Of a stretch of DNA of 64,000 bases, positions 46,214-53,938 are shown piece after piece. Source of the stretch: Oceanipulchritudo coccoides (GTDB lineage Bacteria; Verrucomicrobiota; Verrucomicrobiia; Opitutales; Oceanipulchritudinaceae). Location of the stretch: positions 1,130,361 to 1,194,360 of the forward strand of contig NZ_JAAGNX010000002.1 of NCBI RefSeq assembly GCF_010500615.1, given 5' to 3'. Positions within the stretch are counted from its first letter, which is position 1. Every line of letters starts with the position of its first letter. Under the pieces are notes generated by a model that was not told where the DNA came from, searched no databases, and saw only the letters and a list, made by a program, of their open reading frames with translations. The translations under genes and the position numbers were made by a program.

Positions 46214-46251
46214 GGCTGCGCAGTTCTCCACAGGGGCCCAAGGGCCGCTGT

Positions 46252-46270
46252 TTCCTTTGACATAAAGGAA
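46252..46270 (+). promoter_or_regulatory. 7-bp inverted repeat between the giant gene and the GH16 gene
   Basis: TTCCTTT (46252-46258) and AAAGGAA (46264-46270) form a perfect stem with a 5-nt loop, 22 nt before the GH16 start. It lacks a following T-run, so it is a poor intrinsic terminator; it could be an operator or a small leader hairpin. Confidence 0.3.
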
Positions 46271-46291
46271 TCAAAAGGATAGAAATTCTCT

Positions 46292-48007
46292 ATGCATGCG
46301 CAGACCTTATATACATTCCTTTCGGGTAGTTTACTGTTGGCAGCGACTACCGTACTGGCCGTGGATCCAGTGTTGATCTGGTCGGATGAGTTTGATGTGG
46401 ACGGGCTTCCGGACAGCTCAAAGTGGTTGTACGATGTTGGTGGCAGTGGCTGGGGCAACGCAGAGGAGCAGTTTTACACGGAAGAGCGGCTGGAGAATGC
46501 CCGGGTGGAAAGCGGCGTCCTGATTATTGAGGCACGCAAAGAGGGCTGGCCTCCCTCGCGCCAGCCAACCCATGAGTATACGTCCGCGCGCCTACTCTCA
46601 AAGGGATACGGCGACTGGCTGTATGGGCGGATTGAAATTCGTGCCAAGCTCCCGGCGGGCACGGGCACCTGGCCGGCTATCTGGATGATGCCGACCGGCG
46701 ACGCGTATGGCATTTGGCCGCGCAGCGGGGAGATCGATATCATGGAGCATGTCGGCTTCGACATGGGAACGGTCCATGGCAGCCTGCATTCGCTCAACAA
46801 CAACTGGCTCACGGGGACTTATCCGACGGCCTTTACCGTGGTACCGGATGTGGACACGACCTTCCACGACTACGCGATTGAGTGGAGCCCGGCAGGCATC
46901 ATTTTCACCATTGACGGCACCGAGCTGCTCAATGCGCCCAATCCGGGAACAAGCTGGGAGGACTGGCCCTTTGACCAGCCGTTCCATCTGATCCTCAATG
47001 TGGCCGTTGGCGGCTCATGGGGCGGGCAACAGGGGGTTGATCCCGATATCTGGCCCCAGCGTCTGGAAGTGGACTACGTACGGGTCTATGACCTGGGCGA
47101 TACGGTCGCCTTGGATACCGATAATGACCAGGATCCCAATGCCACCGATCCGGATGATGACGGAGACGGGCTGACGGATATCGAGGAGCATGTCCTCGGG
47201 ACGAATATCCTCAAGCAGGACACCGATGGTGACGGGTATAAGGATCTTGAGGAGATCGAGGCCGGTACGAGCCCGCTTCTGGCGGCATCCTATCCGGGGA
47301 GCATCGGCCTGCTCATCAATACCGATTTCAGCGACGGGGATTTCCCGTGGATCGTCCATACCAATTTCTTTGACTTCGACGATGTCTGGTTTGGCCAGGT
47401 GGGTTCATGGGGTGGGGCCTATACCGTCCTTGACTGGGTGGAACCGGTCGGTGAGTCGGAATTTGTATTCTACAACCTGCGCTGGGAACCTGAGCAGTTC
47501 ATAGCCGAACATTTGCTCTTCCAGGAGTTTAAATCGCTCTCCCTGGAGATGACGCCCGGCGATGTCATCCGCTTCCGCGGGACGGCTTCGGCAATCGCCT
47601 CCGATGAGACCTTCATCATTGAAGCCTTCATCCGCGTATTGGATCGAAGCTTCCAGAAAATGCCGGAATCCGTTGAGTTCGCGCTTGGACCGGATCCGGT
47701 AAGCTTTGAGCTCGAGACAAGCCTCGGTGAGGATTCCATCAACCTGCTTCAGTTGGGCTTGCTCATCAAGGGTCCTGTCTGGGAAACAGCGGTCGTCACC
47801 TTCAGCAATCTGGAAGGAACCATCAATGAGGAGGAATCCTGGGCCGGTTATCCGGTTGTTGAGGGCGTGGTTGATACAGGCGATTGGCTCGGCATGCTTT
47901 ACGTCGGGCATCGTCCATGGATCTGGAGCTATAGCTTGGAGGGCTGGATGTACCTGCCGGTCTCGCATGTGGGCAGTAGCGGCGCCTGGGTCTATGTCGT
48001 ACGGTAG
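46292..48007 (+). CDS. secreted GH16 family endo-beta-1,3-glucanase (laminarinase-type)
   Basis: The N-terminal 23 residues form a typical signal peptide (cleavage likely after VLA). The GH16 active-site motif GEIDIMEH is present with nucleophile Glu147 and acid/base Glu152, preceded by GTWPAIWMMP, another family signature, and followed by HDYAIEWSP. The catalytic domain ends near residue 268. It is followed by two thrombospondin-type-3 calcium repeats (DTDNDQDPNATDPDDDGDG; DTDGDGYKDLEE), a unique beta domain of about 200 residues that may bind carbohydrate, and a Trp-rich C terminus (DWLGMLYVGHRPWIWSY, GWMYLP) of a kind common on verrucomicrobial secreted proteins. Shine-Dalgarno AAGGAT lies 10-11 nt upstream. 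It probably cleaves laminarin-like beta-1,3-glucans outside the cell; exact linkage cannot be read from sequence. It lies 78 bp after the giant gene. Confidence 0.9.
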   Translation: MHAQTLYTFLSGSLLLAATTVLAVDPVLIWSDEFDVDGLPDSSKWLYDVGGSGWGNAEEQFYTEERLENARVESGVLIIEARKEGWPPSRQPTHEYTSARLLSKGYGDWLYGRIEIRAKLPAGTGTWPAIWMMPTGDAYGIWPRSGEIDIMEHVGFDMGTVHGSLHSLNNNWLTGTYPTAFTVVPDVDTTFHDYAIEWSPAGIIFTIDGTELLNAPNPGTSWEDWPFDQPFHLILNVAVGGSWGGQQGVDPDIWPQRLEVDYVRVYDLGDTVALDTDNDQDPNATDPDDDGDGLTDIEEHVLGTNILKQDTDGDGYKDLEEIEAGTSPLLAASYPGSIGLLINTDFSDGDFPWIVHTNFFDFDDVWFGQVGSWGGAYTVLDWVEPVGESEFVFYNLRWEPEQFIAEHLLFQEFKSLSLEMTPGDVIRFRGTASAIASDETFIIEAFIRVLDRSFQKMPESVEFALGPDPVSFELETSLGEDSINLLQLGLLIKGPVWETAVVTFSNLEGTINEEESWAGYPVVEGVVDTGDWLGMLYVGHRPWIWSYSLEGWMYLPVSHVGSSGAWVYVVR

Positions 48008-48031
48008 GGTTTAAGATTATGGGGTGAGGGA

Positions 48032-48508
48032 ATGATCATTCGCGGCATAGCCGTTGTCTTGGCCTTCCTGTTTGCAGGATCGTTTTTCCTGCCTGTGCTC
48101 GAGGATATGACCGGTGCTCGATGTGCGGCGCTGTCCGCAGGGTTTTTATTCGATCGTGACCCCCGCTTTCTCCCATTCGAATTGATCCTGTTTCTGGTAT
48201 TTATCGGCAGCTATAATGCCACCTCGCTCTTTACGGTGATGCTCCTTGCCTGGCTATTGATCTGTCCGGACCGGACTCGCTTTGCCTGGCTGCGTTGGGT
48301 CTATATCCCATTCGTCCCGTACGTCGGCGCTATTTTTGTGCTTGCTGCAAATGACATGCTCTTCCATCCGGGCCTTGGACTGGATGATCTTGGGGTCGGG
48401 TATTACCTGTGGAGCGTCTCCGTGATCGGGGTCTGCGTGCTCGCGTGGTTGCCGAGGCACATGAGGTTGGACCGCCTCAAGGAATCAGCTCAAGGCGAAG
48501 TTCCTTGA
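48032..48508 (+). CDS. small integral membrane protein of unknown function
   Basis: 158 residues with about four hydrophobic segments (near residues 5-22, 48-77, 89-107 and 122-140) and a basic C-terminal tail (RHMRLDRLKE). The start is supported by a GAGGG Shine-Dalgarno just upstream of ATG 48032. No family recognised. It lies 24 nt after the GH16 gene on the same strand, so it may share its transcript. Its last 32 nt overlap the 3' end of the convergent fucosidase gene. Confidence 0.75.
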   Translation: MIIRGIAVVLAFLFAGSFFLPVLEDMTGARCAALSAGFLFDRDPRFLPFELILFLVFIGSYNATSLFTVMLLAWLLICPDRTRFAWLRWVYIPFVPYVGAIFVLAANDMLFHPGLGLDDLGVGYYLWSVSVIGVCVLAWLPRHMRLDRLKESAQGEVP

Positions 48509-51305
48509 GCATGGGAAATCCTGTGTAGCAGAGAATTTGGTTTTCGCGTCCCGGTGGCCTTTTAAACGCTTCCGGCGCGCCCTCGGCGAGCAGTTTGATT
48601 GTGTGCAGTCCGGGAGGCAGGTCGATGACTTCACCGGATTGGAATTTTTCGGAAACCAGTTGGTTCCTTTCCTTGTTGTGTGAGTCCGGTTCCACACCAG
48701 TGATTTGGATTGGCATGCGAATGTCTTTACCTTGAGTTTCCACTACAAAGGCCATTTCGCCGATGTCCTGATCGGTGTTGAATCCGTACTTTAAATTCAC
48801 TACAAATGTGCCACCTTTGTCCACCCGTACGGTCCAGCTAGCAAGGCGCCGTTCTTGATTACGACCGCTCCAGCCGTCAAGGCAGGGTTCCCGGTTGTGC
48901 ACATGGAGGCCGCCCTCTCCCTGTGCTTCAACCGCCAACATGAGGAGTCCGCCATTCTGATCCTGACGGACGACAAGGGGCATCGCTTCAGGGCTTGGCG
49001 TATTCAAGTCGAGGACGAGGACCGTGGCCGCAGGATGAATCGGCTTGTCGCGATTGAGGTGTATAATCGTGCTGTCCTGTCCGGTTTCCCAGGTTGGCCG
49101 GGTGTCGGAATCGCCAAGAAATCTCGCCGCCCGGATGGGGCTTTTTAAAGGCAGGTAAATCTTTCCATCTGCAGGCCAATCCATGATGTGGACATACAGG
49201 CGAGAGCTTTCTCCTGTGGGTTTCCAAGTGATTGAGCCTTCGCGAATGGGGCCGATTGGATTTGGCCGGGTGCCGTAAATCGCTTCGCTGTTAGTCCGCA
49301 TCCACGCACCGATCCCCTTGAGCCGCTCAACCACCTGCGGTTCCCATGTGCCGTCTGCCCGCGGGCCGATGTTCAGCAAGTAGTTCCCGCCACGGCTGAC
49401 GACCAGGCAGAGGTTGCGAATCAATTCATCGGTGCTCTTCCAGTTGGTGTCGGTCGGGTTGTATCCCCAGCCGCCGTTCATGGTCATACACGTCTCCCAT
49501 GTCTTCTTGTCTTGAACGGATGGAGGGATCCACTGTTCAGGGCAGTCAAAGTCTCCGTATTCATCGAGCTTCAGACGGTTGTTAACGAGTATGTCAGGTT
49601 GAGCGGTCAGTTCCTGCCATATACGCATGGCTCCTTCGCGGGTTTTGGTGCTTCTGCCCGAGTCGAACCATAGCAAATCAATGTTCCCGTATGTGCCACC
49701 CAGTAGATGGCGCAGCTGAGGCGCGGCGAACTGGTCGACATATTCGTTCCAGTCGCCATCGAGCCCCTTGTACCAATTGGGCCGGGCACCGGGCCGGCTC
49801 CAGTCCTGCGACTGGGAAAAATAAAATCCGAATTTAAGCCCGTTTGCCCGCATTGCCTTTGACAGGGGGACCATTGGGTCAGCGGCATAGGGAGTGCGGT
49901 CTGCAATATCCAGAGCGGTAAAGGGAAAATCCACCATGCCAAAGCCGTCGTGATGCTTGGCCGTGATGACAAAATATTTCATACCGGCCTCGGCTGCGAG
50001 GACCGCCCACTGCTCAGGATCAAATCGTTCAAGGGTCATCTTTGGGGCGAGCGCTTCAACATACTCGTCCTTATCAATTCCTCCCGGTTCCCCTTTGCAC
50101 ATGAGCCATTCAAAGCCCGGACGCATGTCTGGAAATGTAGCGCCTTTCCATTCACCTTCGGCAGCGGCATAGATGCCCCAATGGACGAACATGCCAAACT
50201 TGGCCTCCCTCCACCATGCCATGCGCGCATCGCGTTCTTCCGCGGTTTCATTTGCCCGAAAAAGGATTTTCTCCGCCAGCGCTGAGGCGAGGAGCTCCGC
50301 CCCTTCAATTCCGAGGTGAACCGGATCATCCGGTTTTTCGAGGCGCAGGTTTTTCTCAGAGCTGACCTCCTCACCGTTTATAAAGGAAAGGTTTTTATCA
50401 TCCGCCATTCTGGCTGTCACGAGGTCCACCAGCTCGCTCCGGAATTCTTCGATGGTCGCGCCGGTCTTATCCGAGACGGGCCGTTTGGTGAAGAGCGGGG
50501 TGATACAAATGATCCGGGTATCGGGATGGTTTTTCCGGATTGTATCGAGAAGTTCATTAACCTTTGCACGATATTGCTCGGGCGTTTTTTGGTCATAATG
50601 GAGATCGTTATAGCCAATCAAAATCGTGATCAGGTCGATGGAATCCCAGTCCTCAAGCATCTCCGCGACCGGAACAGAGACTTTACCACCACCGACTGCG
50701 AGATTGAATAGCTCATAGCCCAGTTTGCGCGACAGGAGGAAGGGCCAGGTTTTGTGACCAAAGCCGTCCTGTCCGTTTCCGTGCGAGATAGAATCGCCCA
50801 GCGCGACATAGACCCGTTTTTTAACGGGGGGAAGGGCGGAACAGGCTGCATCCACGCCTTGGAACTCGACGTTGGCAAAGCTCGGCAAGGCAATTTCAAA
50901 GAGCGAGTCGCCGTCTCTTTGTGAAGTAACGGTCAGGACTGCCTCCGTTTCCTTTGGGCTGAATTTGAACTCCTCGACCAGTGTTCCGTTTTCGAAGACA
51001 CCGAAACCGGAGCCCATATAATTGGCACTCAGGATCTTGAAGCGGGCCGTTATTTCCGGGGCGTCAGTTCTGAAAGCGATGATCCCTCCGGTGGTGTTCC
51101 GGGCCTTGTCAGGATTCAGGCCCAGTTCCTTCCGTGGTAATTCCAGGATGTCTTCACGAAAGCGCTGATAGCGCGTGCCAGTCTCCGTCTGGGAAACATA
51201 GCGGAGGCCCTGCGTCTCTATCAGGGACTTCGTTGTGGGCTGTGTTTCAGCTGTCGACGAGAGGGCGTAGCACAGGGTGAGGGGAATCAATAGGGTCTTC
51301 ATCAT
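48477..51305 (-). CDS. bifunctional SGNH-type esterase / GH29 alpha-L-fucosidase
   Basis: 942 residues with a signal peptide (MMKTLLIPLTLCYALSSTAE). Residues about 30-160 are a beta domain of the kind found ahead of CE2/SGNH acetyl esterases. Residues 166-345 are an SGNH hydrolase: GDS with Ser172, AVGGG at 203-207, GYND with Asn233, and DDPVH with Asp327/His330. From 362 a GH29 catalytic domain starts (REAKFGMFVHWGIYA), with TAKHHDGF at 449-456 and the probable nucleophile Asp548 in LLWFDSG; it is followed by a beta domain and a C-terminal module of about 100 residues. Both active sites look intact. Expected reaction: removal of acyl groups and of alpha-L-fucose from the same exported substrate, plausibly an acetylated fucan. 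No sulfatase lies next to it in the window. ATG 51302 is an equally possible start. Confidence 0.9.
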   Translation of the reverse strand: MMKTLLIPLTLCYALSSTAETQPTTKSLIETQGLRYVSQTETGTRYQRFREDILELPRKELGLNPDKARNTTGGIIAFRTDAPEITARFKILSANYMGSGFGVFENGTLVEEFKFSPKETEAVLTVTSQRDGDSLFEIALPSFANVEFQGVDAACSALPPVKKRVYVALGDSISHGNGQDGFGHKTWPFLLSRKLGYELFNLAVGGGKVSVPVAEMLEDWDSIDLITILIGYNDLHYDQKTPEQYRAKVNELLDTIRKNHPDTRIICITPLFTKRPVSDKTGATIEEFRSELVDLVTARMADDKNLSFINGEEVSSEKNLRLEKPDDPVHLGIEGAELLASALAEKILFRANETAEERDARMAWWREAKFGMFVHWGIYAAAEGEWKGATFPDMRPGFEWLMCKGEPGGIDKDEYVEALAPKMTLERFDPEQWAVLAAEAGMKYFVITAKHHDGFGMVDFPFTALDIADRTPYAADPMVPLSKAMRANGLKFGFYFSQSQDWSRPGARPNWYKGLDGDWNEYVDQFAAPQLRHLLGGTYGNIDLLWFDSGRSTKTREGAMRIWQELTAQPDILVNNRLKLDEYGDFDCPEQWIPPSVQDKKTWETCMTMNGGWGYNPTDTNWKSTDELIRNLCLVVSRGGNYLLNIGPRADGTWEPQVVERLKGIGAWMRTNSEAIYGTRPNPIGPIREGSITWKPTGESSRLYVHIMDWPADGKIYLPLKSPIRAARFLGDSDTRPTWETGQDSTIIHLNRDKPIHPAATVLVLDLNTPSPEAMPLVVRQDQNGGLLMLAVEAQGEGGLHVHNREPCLDGWSGRNQERRLASWTVRVDKGGTFVVNLKYGFNTDQDIGEMAFVVETQGKDIRMPIQITGVEPDSHNKERNQLVSEKFQSGEVIDLPPGLHTIKLLAEGAPEAFKRPPGRENQILCYTGFPMLKELRLELIP

Positions 51306-51491
51306 GCTTTGATCAGCTTGGGGTTTGCTGTTCCTTTGCCTGACATGTTTGCCTCGAGGTTGTTCGGGACAACCCAGAACTCCACTGAGTTGGTCGCCGA
51401 TTGTGATGAATTAGCGAACAGGTTGGCAATCGGCCTTCTGTGGTCCAAAGGAAATCGGCAAGGCACGCGGAAACCCTCATTTGAATTGATT

Positions 51492-51835
51492 ATGACCGAT
51501 CCTGATCCACTTCTTCACCTGCACAGCAATTTCGACCATTTTCTGCGGGAGGCCGCCGCCTGGCCAATGTCCTTGCAACTCTTGATGGACAGCCCGCCGC
51601 CTGCGCTTCTGTCTGTGTGAAGGACGGCGCAGCCGGTATCTATTGTGTCGCTACACTGGAGGAGTTCCGCGGCCGGGGCCTGGGCTTCGCCATCACCCGC
51701 GCCGCCATGGTGGAGGGTACGCGCAAGGGCGCCTCCCACGCGCTTCTCCACGCCACCGAGATGGGCATTCCCATCTACAGGAAAATCGGCTTTACCGAGC
51801 AGTGCCGGGCCCCGATCTACGGATTCGGGATGTAG
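51492..51835 (+). pseudogene. GNAT N-acetyltransferase remnant with internal deletion
   Basis: A start-like segment MTDPDPLLHLHSNFDHFLRE (ATG 51492) resembles the N terminus of a GNAT protein. After about 25 residues the homology jumps to another frame (from about 51563). That frame carries the conserved C-terminal half: LDGQPAACASVCV, then GIYCVATLEEFRGRGLGFAITRAA (the R-G-x-G acetyl-CoA loop) and YRKIGFTEQC, ending at TAG 51833-51835. A normal member of this type is about 220-260 residues; here some 100 middle residues are missing and the halves are out of frame, so the gene is dead unless a short C-terminal product starts at GTG 51617. Confidence 0.75.
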
Positions 51836-51848
51836 GGTGGGGGTCTGC

Positions 51849-53153
51849 TTAATCCAATCCCTCAAATGTATCCGTGAGGGCAATCCGAAAAAAGAGGGGA
51901 TTTTCCGCGAGGGGATACTTTGCCGTAACAACAGTGCCCTCACGCGTCACCACATGCGGCAACCCAAATGCGGGATCATCGATATTAACGAAGTCGCTCC
52001 AATCCTGACCATCGGTCGATACCTGTGGCATGATATTCAGCCCGGAAGTGCGGGCCTCCTCCCCGACCGGATACGAAAAAACGACATAGTCGGTATCGTC
52101 TATTTTCTCAAAGCCGGACTCGGCGAACTGGATCACCTGAAAGCCCTTGGGAAGTTTTTCAAGACCCAGCCCATGGGCAAATCGCTCAAGATTCGTCACC
52201 CCATCATCGAAGAGATGAACCTGTGGTCCGCGAAAGCCCTCGGGCAAGTTATCAACCGCCCATGATTCAAAAGCGGACAGGGGGCGGGGCCCCTTGACGA
52301 AGACCCGGTTCAAATGGGTGGCCCGTTGCTTGCCATTTGTGTCTAAAACAACTGCCGTGAAGACGTGAAATCCTCCGGATGATTCATCGACGGTAATCTG
52401 TGGAGTGGTGCTATCGGGAGGATCCGATACCCCGACGAGCTCTCCATCGTAGTAAAACGTTGTCTCGGCAGCAACAAAGGGATCCGCCCTGCTATTCTTG
52501 ATGCTGAAGGCATGGGTGAGCTCGGCCGGTGACTCGACGACCCCGAAGTTGGTCCATGAATTGGGGAGGCTTGCCTTGTTGTAGGAAGCAAAAGCCTGGT
52601 AATAGCGGGCGATCTTTTCACTGGGCACCCAGCCATACTGTCGCTTGTCCCCGGGAGCCTCATCGTAAGGATACACTTTAACCGACCCGCCTTCCCAATC
52701 GGACTGGTCAACGAGCCACCCATCGGATTCATGGAGATTTTTCAAGGTCACCGGCCCATTGACCGGAGATTGATTGGCGGGATATCGCAAGCGCACGCAT
52801 TCGGCCAGGAAAGGAAGAATGAGGTATTCGGAATCACCGATCGTGTGACCCTTATCCTCCTCCTCTGTCCATGCCCATAACGCCCCTCGGGGCCGGTTGA
52901 TATCGAAGAGTGCTTGGTTAGCGAGACGGCGATTATCCAAGTCAAACTCACCGGTGAAAAGCATCCCGGGAGTGAGCAGGGCGGCCGTCTGGGGTTCCGG
53001 GATATTCAAGCGCAATTTGAAAGTATTTGAAAACTCCCCTTCAGTGACCAAACGCTCCAGGTCATAGACTTCTGCCCGGGTAAGCGGGATCAGGATACAG
53101 ATTTGTGCCGCTAATAGAAAGAGGGATTGCTTTGTCATATGCCAGGTTCTCAT
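51849..53153 (-). CDS. secreted protein of unknown function
   Basis: 434 residues with a signal peptide (hydrophobic core SLFLLAAQICILIPL, cleavage likely after TRA). ATG 53138 (residue 6) is an alternative start that gives a more normal signal peptide. The middle part is unique. Residues about 295-345 hold FESWAVDNLPEGFRGPQ...DDGVTNLERFAHGLGL, a linker also seen in the next gene and common in verrucomicrobial exported proteins. The C terminus is beta-rich. Last gene of a same-strand run of three secreted proteins. No enzyme motif seen. Confidence 0.75.
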   Translation of the reverse strand: MRTWHMTKQSLFLLAAQICILIPLTRAEVYDLERLVTEGEFSNTFKLRLNIPEPQTAALLTPGMLFTGEFDLDNRRLANQALFDINRPRGALWAWTEEEDKGHTIGDSEYLILPFLAECVRLRYPANQSPVNGPVTLKNLHESDGWLVDQSDWEGGSVKVYPYDEAPGDKRQYGWVPSEKIARYYQAFASYNKASLPNSWTNFGVVESPAELTHAFSIKNSRADPFVAAETTFYYDGELVGVSDPPDSTTPQITVDESSGGFHVFTAVVLDTNGKQRATHLNRVFVKGPRPLSAFESWAVDNLPEGFRGPQVHLFDDGVTNLERFAHGLGLEKLPKGFQVIQFAESGFEKIDDTDYVVFSYPVGEEARTSGLNIMPQVSTDGQDWSDFVNIDDPAFGLPHVVTREGTVVTAKYPLAENPLFFRIALTDTFEGLD

Positions 53154-53242
53154 GTTATTGGGGTTGGGGAACTACGACCAACACGGTCTGATTTTGCGTC
53201 GCTGCTACGCGGCTCAATTAACTCTAATCGCTGCCCTCAAGC

Positions 53243-53926
53243 TCAGGGCAGATCCACATTGAGCTGCAGGAAGTAGCGCTCCCCCGGAAGGAGGGAAACT
53301 GTACTCACAAGTCGGATACGTTCACGCTCATCGGGAAGGACCTCCATGACCTCAAGAGTGAAGGGGGCTTCAGTCCACACTTCCAAGTCTGGGGAGCCAT
53401 CCATCCAGAATACGACTTCAGCGGTAGTGGATCGGATAAACTCGACAGCCAACAGGAACTGGGCGGGATTTGAAGGATCCGGGTGGCTCGCCAAATGCGG
53501 CCAGGCATCAGGTGATGATTCCAGCGGAAGCAACCCAAAGGCGTACTTGAAGAGATTGCTCACGCCATCGCCGGCTGGCTCGTCAAGCGGACCGCGTAAG
53601 CCTTCCGGAGGCTTGTCCACGGGTGCCAGGCTGTTCATCCAGTTGGTGAATCCATCGCCCGCCGGTGGAAGCTGGACAATGAGCACCACATTCCAGAAGC
53701 CTGAGCGCAGGACGTAGGGTCCGTCCGCCGATGTTTCCACGAGGGGTTGCCCGATTGTTCCATTCAGGGCGTAGACGCTGCCGCCGGCCCCGCCGCCACA
53801 GGTTCCACCACCGCCGGCGATCACACCGGCGGAGAGGGCACCCGGAAGCGCAAGGATAATCAGCCAGCAGCTCAATAGCCGTGCCGGGAAAAGCGGGAGA
53901 AGGGTGTTTGAATGTATCGTCTTCAT
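53243..53926 (-). CDS. secreted protein with GTIGQP/GFW and NLxxYAFGL modules
   Basis: 227 residues with a signal peptide (core LLSCWLIILALPGALSA). Residues about 35-80 contain GGGTCGGGAGGSVYALNG followed by TIGQP and YVLRSGFWN, a short module often seen at the start of verrucomicrobial secreted proteins. Residues 90-135 contain the FTNWMNSLAP...GDGVSNLFKYAFGLLP linker, and a beta domain follows. The start is supported by AAGGA 7-8 nt upstream; the gene begins 12 nt after the stop of the lamin-tail-like protein gene, so the two are probably one operon. Function unknown. Confidence 0.8.
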   Translation of the reverse strand: MKTIHSNTLLPLFPARLLSCWLIILALPGALSAGVIAGGGGTCGGGAGGSVYALNGTIGQPLVETSADGPYVLRSGFWNVVLIVQLPPAGDGFTNWMNSLAPVDKPPEGLRGPLDEPAGDGVSNLFKYAFGLLPLESSPDAWPHLASHPDPSNPAQFLLAVEFIRSTTAEVVFWMDGSPDLEVWTEAPFTLEVMEVLPDERERIRLVSTVSLLPGERYFLQLNVDLP

Positions 53927-53938
53927 CGGTGATCCTTC

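Noticed and set aside
1..46213. A complete type I secretion system (ABC exporter plus TolC) for the RTX-like cargo
   Set aside because: No ABC transporter or outer-membrane component is visible in the window; it may lie upstream, but I cannot claim it.
51309..51620. 104-codon plus-strand frame before the GNAT remnant
   Set aside because: Only its last part (from 51492) matches a GNAT N terminus; the beginning is intergenic and overlaps the fucosidase upstream region.
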